This document shows, in pieces, positions 1 through 5,820 of a stretch of DNA of 5,820 nucleotides. This stretch comes from Syntrophobacter sp. SbD2 (GTDB lineage Bacteria; Desulfobacterota; Syntrophobacteria; Syntrophobacterales; Syntrophobacteraceae). The position numbers were made by a program, and so were the translations under genes. Each line of letters starts with the position of its first letter. Position 1 is the first letter of the stretch. The DNA is taken from contig OMSV01000151.1 in assembly GCA_900290385.1 (NCBI GenBank), forward strand, positions 6,564 through 12,383. Direction: 5' to 3'. Under the pieces are notes generated by a model, which saw nothing but the letters and a program-made list of their open reading frames with translations, was not told where the DNA came from and did no database searches.

Positions 1-1439
1 CTGGCTGGTGATGGCGATCTGCTCCATAATCGGCGAGCCGCCGCCATGGTAGTTGCCAACTTTGCTTATGCCGCCGGTGGCCGAGCACAGGATGTCGCCC
101 ATGTAGCGCCAGAACTGGGCTTGATCTTCCGCTGAAATCTTTGAGTTGCGCTTGGTATATTTGAGGAGCAGGTCTTTGGTCTCGGGGTTCACGAAGTCCT
201 TCTCGTGAGGGAAAGTGGCGACCACTCCTCCCGCGATGTCGCAAAGGATCTCCGCTTCCCTGTAGACTGCCTCGCCCGACAAGCATCGGCCCACGTTGCA
301 ATAAATCGAATTCGGAATATAGGACCCGGGTCCATAGGGGACAAGACCCATGCCCGGTAAGTAAACTTCCGGTTTGCCCAGGGCCGAAGCCGTGTATCCA
401 GCCGCATAACCCAACTCCGTGGTCATGATGATCTCGGCCAGCTTCTCCCTGACGTGGGGCGCCTTATGAACGTTGTTAACCTCGGCTGCCAGGGCCGCAG
501 TCCCTAAGAGCAGATCTCCGATGGCCGGCTTACAACCGGAATATGAGTGCCGGTGAAACAGCGCGAAAAGCAGAGCCAGCACTCCCCCGTGCTGCCATTC
601 ACCCGCCATGAACACCCTTTCCCACGGAACAAAGCAGTCTTCAAAAATCATGTAGGAATCCGTGGCGCCCTGCATGAACCCCCGCTTGAAGTGTTCTCTG
701 GGTCTTAGGTTATGAGCGGTCATTACCTGCTTCAGGCCGTCCCAGTCTCCGGGAACGGCAAAGGCCACGGCGTAGTCTTTATCTTCGGGCCGCAATGCCC
801 TGGTGGGAACCACAAGCACCTCGTCCGCCACGGAGGCCTCTGAGATGTGGACCTTGCATCCGCTGACCAGTATGCCGTCCTTGAGCCTCTCTTTGATACG
901 CACATAGGCGTCCGGATTCGGCTGCTCGGCAGGCCGCAGCAACCTGTCGCCCTTTACGTCCGTCTGAGCGGCACAGCCAATTAAGTCCTCGGTCTGAAAA
1001 CGCATCAGCCACTTCTTGAAGTTCTCATGGTACTCGGTGGCGCCGCTGTTGACCTTGTCCGCTTCGTATGAAACGTTGTAAATGGCGTTAGTGGCGTCGG
1101 TTCCCATGCAGCGCTGGATGCAGCCGCCCACCTTGTGGCATAGCTGGCGGGTCATGTCCTGCTTTTTGTGCAGGTCATCCGGGTTCTGATGAACGTGAGT
1201 AAAACGATTGCCGGGTTCTGATGAACGTGAGTAAAACGATTGATCCTCTCACCCGTTAGATGAGAGACTGCCGTCAACAAGGCTTGATTCTCCGGCTTGG
1301 CCGCCTCATCGTACGTGGTCCCTATCGTATCGATGCAAGCCATCTGCATTTCGTCTGTGCGGTCGATGAGATTGCCGTTGAAATATATGTTCCGCTTCAT
1401 CTTGGCCAAACTCTGGATGTGCTGTTCTTTCGTTCTCAT
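1..1439 (-). CDS. 4-hydroxybutyryl-CoA dehydratase / HpaB superfamily protein, 3' end outside window, frame broken by a 32-bp duplication
   Basis: Seen: translation from ATG 1439 gives a native N-terminus through Pro76, then the frame is lost at the tandem duplication (1179-1242) and stops after 19 foreign residues. Omitting one 32-bp copy gives one open frame of 469 residues running off the left edge; the family is about 490 residues, so only about 20-30 are missing. In the repaired protein CIQRC (Cys96, Cys100) and HRHSYSGCK (His285, Tyr289, Cys292, Lys293) match the [4Fe-4S] ligands Cys99, Cys103, His292, Cys299 and the nearby Tyr296 and Lys300 of Clostridium AbfD. Known: AbfD is a cytosolic FAD and [4Fe-4S] enzyme converting 4-hydroxybutyryl-CoA to crotonyl-CoA. 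Odd: the positions of AbfD Glu257, Glu455 and Thr190 read Asp250, Gly451 and Ser189 here (alignment by eye, AbfD from memory). The substrate is therefore uncertain; a plain HpaB-type flavin hydroxylase is unlikely because the cluster ligands are kept. The start is supported by AGGAGG at 1444-1449, four bases upstream, and follows the thiolase stop by 24 nt. Confidence 0.85.
1179..1242. repeat. perfect 32-bp tandem duplication inside the dehydratase gene
   Basis: Positions 1179-1210 and 1211-1242 are identical and directly adjacent; the unit begins ccgggttctg and ends aaaacgattg. The match does not extend by a single base on either side. The extra 32 bp shifts the frame; deleting either copy joins Asn75-Pro76 to Asp77-Asp78 and the conserved downstream protein without any other change. 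Confidence 0.97.
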
Positions 1440-1463
1440 TTTGCCTCCTGCCGGATCGTGTAA

Positions 1464-2663
1464 TTAAAATCTCTCTATGATCGTGGCCACGCCCTGGCCT
1501 CCACCAACACAGGCGTTAGCGCACCCATAGCGTCCGCCCCTGTTCTGCAGTACGCGGGCCAGAGTTCCAACGAGTCGAATACCGGTGGCCCCAAGGGCAT
1601 GCCCAATGGCGATTGCGCCGCCCTTAACGTTGACCTTGTCCGGATCGAGCCCCAGTTCTTTGATGCAGTTAAGGGCCACAATGGAGAATGCTTCGTTGAT
1701 TTCCCAGTAATCGACGTCTTTGGCTTGCAGCCCCGCCTTTTGAAGGGCTTTTTGGCTGGCGGGCACTGGTCCGCAGCCCATTACCGTGGGGTCCACACCC
1801 GCGAACCCGATGGACTTTATGGTGGCCAGAGGCTTGATTCCTTTTGCCTGTGCGGTCTCCTTTGACATCAATATCATCGATGAGGCCGCCGCGTTAAGGG
1901 GCGAAGAATTGCCCGCCGTAATCTGGTGGTCTTTCCTGTAGGCCGGAGCCAGTTTTGCCAGACCTTCGAGCGTCGTGTCCGCTCGCACCGCCTGGTCCGT
2001 TTTTACGGTCATGACGGAGCCGTCTGCCTGCACAGCCTCAATGGGCAGTATCTCATCATCGAAGAAACCCTCCGATTGGGCCTTTGCGGCCAGTTGGTGA
2101 GACCGCAGGGCCCATTTATCCATATCTTCCCTGGCCAGGCCGGATTGAACGAGCAGCTTTTGAGCGGTAAGTCCCATGTTCATGGTTGTCATCATGTCCC
2201 AGTGCAAGTAATCCGGGGCCGAGAAGAGGGCAAGGTTCGGAGAAATCAATCCACCTTCAGTCGTCGCTTGCCCCATGGGTATCCTCGTCATGTGCTCCAT
2301 TCCTCCCACCATGACGATGTCCGCGTTGTTGGTGGCAATTTCGAGATAGCCCATATGAATGGCGGCCATGGAAGAACCGCACTGCTGGTCTACGAATTTG
2401 GCTGCGACGGTTTTGGGGAAGTTGGCCAAAAAAATCGGGAAACGGCCTCCGTAGGCCCATTGTTCGCCAACAGCGGTCGCGCACCCTACGATGAAGTCTT
2501 CGATTTCGCCAGGTTGAATTCCCGTTCTGCGGGCCAGTTCGGGGAGTAGCTTGGCCAAAAGCTCATCGGCCCTCATTTTGGCAAATACGTCTCTTGCCGG
2601 GTCTTTGGGCCGGCAACGTGATTGAGCGGTCCTGAGGTATCCTGCAATGACTACGTCTCTCAT
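1464..2663 (-). CDS. thiolase (acetyl-CoA acetyltransferase / 3-ketoacyl-CoA thiolase family)
   Basis: An intact 399-residue protein, the usual length of a type I/II thiolase subunit. It catalyses CoA-dependent cleavage of a 3-ketoacyl-CoA to acetyl-CoA and a shortened acyl-CoA, or the reverse condensation, in the cytosol. Seen: the nucleophile Cys95 in VDQQCGSSMA, the NEAF motif at 323-326, the catalytic His355 in GHALGATG (354-361), and the second catalytic cysteine Cys385 in ACVGGGQG. All parts of the active site are therefore present. The ATG at 2663 is preceded by AAAGGAGA at 2671-2678 with a good spacing, which supports this start. It lies 38 nt after the fused hydratase/dehydrogenase gene and 24 nt before the dehydratase gene, so it very likely performs the last step of the same chain. 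Chain-length preference (acetoacetyl-CoA or longer) cannot be read from the sequence. It would be a FadI/FadA-type partner of the upstream protein, but I do not assign a symbol. Confidence 0.95.
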   Translation of the reverse strand: MRDVVIAGYLRTAQSRCRPKDPARDVFAKMRADELLAKLLPELARRTGIQPGEIEDFIVGCATAVGEQWAYGGRFPIFLANFPKTVAAKFVDQQCGSSMAAIHMGYLEIATNNADIVMVGGMEHMTRIPMGQATTEGGLISPNLALFSAPDYLHWDMMTTMNMGLTAQKLLVQSGLAREDMDKWALRSHQLAAKAQSEGFFDDEILPIEAVQADGSVMTVKTDQAVRADTTLEGLAKLAPAYRKDHQITAGNSSPLNAAASSMILMSKETAQAKGIKPLATIKSIGFAGVDPTVMGCGPVPASQKALQKAGLQAKDVDYWEINEAFSIVALNCIKELGLDPDKVNVKGGAIAIGHALGATGIRLVGTLARVLQNRGGRYGCANACVGGGQGVATIIERF

Positions 2664-2701
2664 TTGAGTGTCTCCTTTACGGTTATATTTTTGGTCCTGC
2701 G

Positions 2702-4863
2702 TTAGGCTGGGTAAAAGCTCTTACCGGATTCGGCCATCTCTTTGAGTACATTTGCGGGTTGGAACCGCGTCCCGTAATGCTTCTCCAGCTCAACCAGCTT
2801 GCCGTGCACGTTGGCGACGCCCCACTTGTCTGCATAGCGCAGTACGCCGCCCCTGTACGGAGGAAATCCGGCGCCGTAGATCATTGCCAGATCCATGTCC
2901 TGCGGTCTGTCGCAAACTCCCTGTTCCATCATGAGCGCAGCCTCATTTATTGCGAGGGCAAGCATAGCATCCACTATCTCCTGGTCGGAGACCTTTTTGG
3001 GCGAAACACCGCCGGCGCTTAGATAGTTTTGTACGACCTCCACAACCTTCTTGTTTGGTACAGGCTTATTGCCGCTGTAATCCATGTAACCCGCACCGGT
3101 TTTTCTTCCGTAGCAACCCGTTTGATAGACAAGCTCGGTAAGCGGGTGGATCTTGTACCTGTCGCCGAGTCTTTTCTCAAAATCTTGTACCTGTCGCCGA
3201 GTCTTTTCTCAAAAGTCTTGTTTACCCGATAGTTGATGTCGATACCCGTCAGATCGGAAAGCTCAGCGGGGCCCATGGGCATGCCGAAGTTCTTCATTAC
3301 CCTTTCAACTTGATTTGAGTCCACGCCGTCCGCCACCAAATACACGGACGCGCCAAAAAGACCTCCAAGCTGCCTCGACACGTAAAAACCCGGCGCATCA
3401 TTGACTACGATGGGTATTTTCTTGATGGCGCGCGCGAAGGACACCGATGTCGCCAGAGTCTGGTCGGAGGTCTTCTGCGCACAAATGATCTCAAGGAGTT
3501 GCATGCGGTTGGCCGGATTAAAGAAGTGCAGGCCGATCATTCGCCCGGGATCTTTTAGCACTGAAGCTATTTCGGTAATCGGCAAAGCTGAAGTATTGGT
3601 GGCAAATATTGTTTCGGGCCGGCAGATCTCATCGAGCTTTTTCCACACCCCCTGCTTGACGCTCATCTCCTCGAGCACGGCCTCGATCACCAGGTCCGCG
3701 TCTTTGGCGTCCTCGAGCAACGTGGTCGTTTTCAATCGCTTGTCCAGCATTGAATCCACATCAGCCTGGGTCATCTTTTTCTGCTTGACGGGGTAGTCGA
3801 AGGTCTTCCTGACAGAAGCGACGCCTTTATCCAAAGCCTCCCGGTTAATGTCCCACAGGGTCGTGTCAAAGCCCCCTCTAAGTAAAACGTTCACGATCCC
3901 CGACCCCATGACTCCGCCGCCCAGCATAACGACTTTTTTGATCGGGGCCGGTTTAACGCCCTCAATTCGTGGAAGCCGTCCGGCGGCCCTGGTATTGAGG
4001 AATATGCCGATCAGGTTCTTGGCGACATCCGAAACCGCGCAATCGCAAAAAAGATCGCCCTCTTGACAAATATCGGCCTCTATGTCGAACGACAACCCTT
4101 TTTCTACGGCTTCGATCACTTTGAATGGCGCCAGGTATCCTTTGGCTTTCGACATGGCCATGAATTTGGCGCCGTTCGCCATCGCCTTTAGCTCGGCTGC
4201 GCTTGGAAGCCGATTGTACCTGTTGCGGGTTCGCTTACTATCAAGCGGGATTGCCCCCGAGATAAATTTGTTCGCTGCCCCCAGGGCAGCCGGCACAAGA
4301 CTCTCCGCGTCCACCATCTCATCGATGAGCCGTCTGAACAGGCCCCTTTCGGCATCGATCGGGTTTCCGGCGGTCATCATCTCCAGGGCATTGGCAAGCC
4401 CAATGAGCCGAGGCAGGCGCTGAGTGCCTCCAGCACCCGGAATAAGCCCGACCTGGACCTCGGGTTGCCCGAGTTGGACGCCTTTGGCGGCGACCCTGTA
4501 ATGACATGCCATTGCGATTTCGAGGCCTCCTCCGAGCGCATTGCCGTTTATGGCTGCTATCACAGGCTTGGGGCCCATCTCGATCTGGTTGAGAAAGCCG
4601 GACATAGCCCTTACTCTGGGCAGCAGGCTCTCTTTTTCCTTCACTTTGTAAACCTCCCTTAGATCCGCGCCTGCTATGAAGTTTTTCCCGGTGCCCGTAA
4701 GCACGATGGCCTTGACGTCCGAGTCCTGGAAGCCGCCCGAAATTGCCTCGGCCAACTCCATCACGAAGTTTCCCGAGAGCTGGTTTACCGGCGGATTGTT
4801 CATGAAAAGCACCACCACGCCATTGTGAACTTCTACTTTAACATTCTCGAAGTCTGTCTTCAT
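2702..4863 (-). CDS. fadJ: FadJ-type bifunctional enoyl-CoA hydratase / 3-hydroxyacyl-CoA dehydrogenase, frame broken by a 32-bp duplication
   Basis: Hydrates 2-enoyl-CoA to 3-hydroxyacyl-CoA, then oxidises it to 3-ketoacyl-CoA with NAD+. Seen: an N-terminal crotonase domain (about 1-190) with FIAGADL (oxyanion loop), Glu115 in GGGLE and Glu135 in QPE, matching the two catalytic glutamates of FadB. Next is a Rossmann domain (about 308-490) with GGGVMG (315-320), Asp338 for the NAD ribose, TNTSALP, His446 in HFFNP and Glu458 as the catalytic pair. The C-terminal dehydrogenase domain follows. After Ile561 the frame is lost in the duplication at 3150-3214 and 53 foreign residues follow. Dropping one copy gives an uninterrupted 709-residue protein containing GRKTGAGY at 575-582, close to the usual FadJ length of about 714. 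The frame opens further upstream (ATG 4935, ATG 4869), but AGGAG at 4873-4877 fits ATG 4863 best. Hydratase-first order is as in bacterial FadB/FadJ. As drawn, the C-terminal part survives only as a separate frame starting at 3085. Confidence 0.92.
3150..3214. repeat. perfect 32-bp tandem duplication inside the fadJ-type gene
   Basis: Positions 3150-3181 and 3182-3213 are identical and adjacent; the unit begins atcttgtacc and ends cttttctcaaa. One further base (3214) continues the period. The duplication shifts the frame after Ile561. Collapsing it joins RYKI to HPLTELVYQ and the rest of the conserved C-terminal domain. The unit has no similarity to the one at 1179-1242, but its length is the same. 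Confidence 0.97.
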
Positions 4864-4872
4864 CCTCATCAA

Positions 4873-4879
4873 CTCCTTT
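4873..4879 (-). promoter_or_regulatory. ribosome binding site of the fadJ-type gene
   Basis: On the minus strand the sequence reads AAAGGAG followed by TTGATGAGGATG. The first ATG (4869) is only three bases from the AGGAG core, while the second (4863) is nine bases away, a normal spacing. This is why the start was set at 4863 and not at 4869 or at the more upstream ATG 4935, whose extra 24 residues do not resemble the crotonase N-terminus. Confidence 0.7.
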
Positions 4880-4880
4880 C

Positions 4881-4899
4881 GCCGGGCCCGATCGCCGGC
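4881..4899. promoter_or_regulatory. GC-rich inverted repeat between the regulator and the fadJ-type gene
   Basis: Arms GCCGG (4881-4885) and CCGGC (4895-4899) flank a nine-base centre, and two short perfect palindromes, CGGGCCCG (4883-4890) and CGATCG (4889-4894), overlap within it. It lies in the 74-nt gap just upstream of the ribosome binding site. It could be a short hairpin or part of an operator for the TetR-type protein, but arms this short arise easily in GC-rich DNA. Confidence 0.2.
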
Positions 4900-4937
4900 A
4901 TCTACCGCTTTCGGCCCTGCAACGCACGCTTGCATTC

Positions 4938-5820
4938 TTATTGAGTTCTTAGGTGAGCAGGGTTCGCCATGACCGCCGATGTGAGAAGCCCGGTTACCTG
5001 CTCGATCTCCTCCATCTTATCCACGCGGGCCGATTCGCGTAATACCAGCCATCGCATGGCCATATGGCTAAAGGCCCCGAGAAACATGTTGCGGAAAACC
5101 CTGGAATTGACCGTGCCGCGAAAAACACCGGCGGCTTTGCCCTCCTCTACGACATCCTCGACTAATTGGCAGTAGCTGCGGAATATTTCAAAGGCCTTGG
5201 ACCTGTGGAACCTGTCATTGGTGTGGAGTCGCAGAAGAAACACTTTCAGAAACTTCCGGTCGCTCAAGAAACTGGAAAAATGGTACTTGATCAGCCTGCG
5301 AAGCTTTCGATCCGGGCTCTTGATGTCGAATGCGCTGGCGGCCTTGTCCAGATAGGAACCGAGTCGAGTTGCGGCTATGGAAAGAAGAATGTCTTCCTTG
5401 CTTTGGAAGTACTCGTAAATTGTCCCATCCGCTACGCCCGCCAGACCGGCAATCTCGGATATGGTCGCCTTGGCGAAATCTTTTTCGGCGAAGACTTCCT
5501 TGGCCGCCTCTATTATGGCATCCAAACGGTTTACTCGCGAGTTTTCCGGCGGACTGTTCGTCACGATCATCGAATCCACCAGATTCACCACGTCTTCGAA
5601 ATCCGACTCGCCCGAATCCACTTCGGCGATTGTGAGGGCGCTGACGGTTTCCATGTCCAGGGTCCCCAGAATCACATCACGCATAAGCCGAATGGGGACA
5701 TCCGTGCGAAATCTTCCGTCTTGGACACCCCGAGCCAATATTGAAGACACTATACGGGTGTATTCGCGCAGGATCTCATAGGCAGGACTGGAATAAAACT
5801 CCTTAAAGGACCGGCATTCC
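4938..5820 (-). CDS. tandem TetR-family transcriptional regulator, 5' end outside window
   Basis: The frame is open from the right edge (first whole codon at 5819) to TAA at 4938-4940, 293 residues in view. Residues about 1-85 look like the end of a TetR ligand-binding domain (EFYSSPAYEILREY, then DGRFRTDV and RDVILGTLD). A complete second TetR unit follows: DNA-binding helix-turn-helix domain at about 99-145 (ISEIAGLAGVADGTIYEYF) and ligand-binding domain at about 150-285. Residues 2-62 align without gaps to residues 198-258 with 18 of 61 identical by eye, so one chain carries two homologous units. TetR proteins are cytoplasmic dimers, usually repressors released by a small ligand. Placed 74 nt before acyl-CoA genes in the same direction, it probably senses an acyl-CoA and controls this operon (inference). 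Alternatives: an internal GTG at 5750, or ATG 5570, which would give a standard-sized stand-alone TetR of 210 residues, but its upstream GGTGG is a poor ribosome binding site. Confidence 0.85.
   Translation of the reverse strand, partial: ECRSFKEFYSSPAYEILREYTRIVSSILARGVQDGRFRTDVPIRLMRDVILGTLDMETVSALTIAEVDSGESDFEDVVNLVDSMIVTNSPPENSRVNRLDAIIEAAKEVFAEKDFAKATISEIAGLAGVADGTIYEYFQSKEDILLSIAATRLGSYLDKAASAFDIKSPDRKLRRLIKYHFSSFLSDRKFLKVFLLRLHTNDRFHRSKAFEIFRSYCQLVEDVVEEGKAAGVFRGTVNSRVFRNMFLGAFSHMAMRWLVLRESARVDKMEEIEQVTGLLTSAVMANPAHLRTQ

Noticed and set aside
1179..1242. Start of a CRISPR array, because two 32-bp repeats are present
   Set aside because: The copies are directly adjacent with no spacer, occur only twice, and lie inside a conserved coding frame.
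1926..2549. Plus-strand open frame of 207 codons opposite the thiolase gene
   Set aside because: It lies wholly antisense to an intact, fully conserved thiolase, has no recognisable domain, and is the kind of long shadow frame produced by GC-biased codon use.
2664..2701. Internal promoter or terminator between the fadJ-type gene and the thiolase gene
   Set aside because: The 38-nt gap holds only the thiolase ribosome binding site and an A/T-rich stretch; no hairpin or convincing promoter pair is visible.
2702..3085. Separate small 127-residue gene
   Set aside because: This is the displaced C-terminus of the FadJ-type protein; collapsing the 32-bp duplication joins it in frame to the upstream part.
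4864..4935. Extra 24 N-terminal residues on the FadJ-type protein from ATG 4935
   Set aside because: The ATG at 4935 lies right after the regulator stop with no ribosome binding site of its own, and the residues do not resemble the crotonase N-terminus; ATG 4863 has a good site.
5166..5744. Plus-strand open frame of 192 codons opposite the regulator
   Set aside because: Antisense to clear TetR domains on the minus strand; composition and sequence show no protein family.

Overview
The window is a single co-directional run of four genes, all on the minus strand, so it reads from right to left: a TetR-type regulator (cut by the right edge), a FadJ-type fused enoyl-CoA hydratase / 3-hydroxyacyl-CoA dehydrogenase, a thiolase, and a protein of the 4-hydroxybutyryl-CoA dehydratase / HpaB superfamily (cut by the left edge). 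Gaps between genes are 74, 38 and 24 nt, each downstream gene has its own Shine-Dalgarno sequence, and no terminator is visible, so this looks like one operon whose promoter lies beyond the right edge. There is no gene-free stretch over 300 bases. The sequence is moderately GC-rich. Gene content (acyl-CoA metabolism with an oxygen-sensitive type of [4Fe-4S]/FAD dehydratase) suggests an anaerobic bacterium, perhaps a sulfate-reducing or syntrophic Desulfobacterota/deltaproteobacterial lineage; this is an inference from gene type and general protein resemblance, not a placement.

The enzymes form a logical chain. Proteins of the AbfD type dehydrate a 4-hydroxyacyl-CoA to a 2-enoyl-CoA. The fused protein hydrates the enoyl-CoA and oxidises the 3-hydroxyacyl-CoA. 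The thiolase cleaves the 3-ketoacyl-CoA. With 4-hydroxybutyryl-CoA as substrate the product would be two acetyl-CoA. The dehydratase keeps all four iron-sulfur ligands but appears to lack an active-site glutamate of the characterised enzyme, so its substrate is open.

Two genes are broken in the sequence as given, both by the same kind of lesion: an exact 32-bp tandem duplication (about 1179-1242 and 3150-3214). Removing one copy at each site restores a full-length, well-conserved protein. Two unrelated sequences each duplicated by exactly 32 bp point to an assembly artefact (for example contigs joined with an untrimmed k-1 overlap) more than to biology.

The regulator is also unusual. Its reading frame is open to the window edge and holds the C-terminal part of one TetR unit, followed in frame by a complete second TetR unit, so it appears to be a tandem (double) TetR protein.
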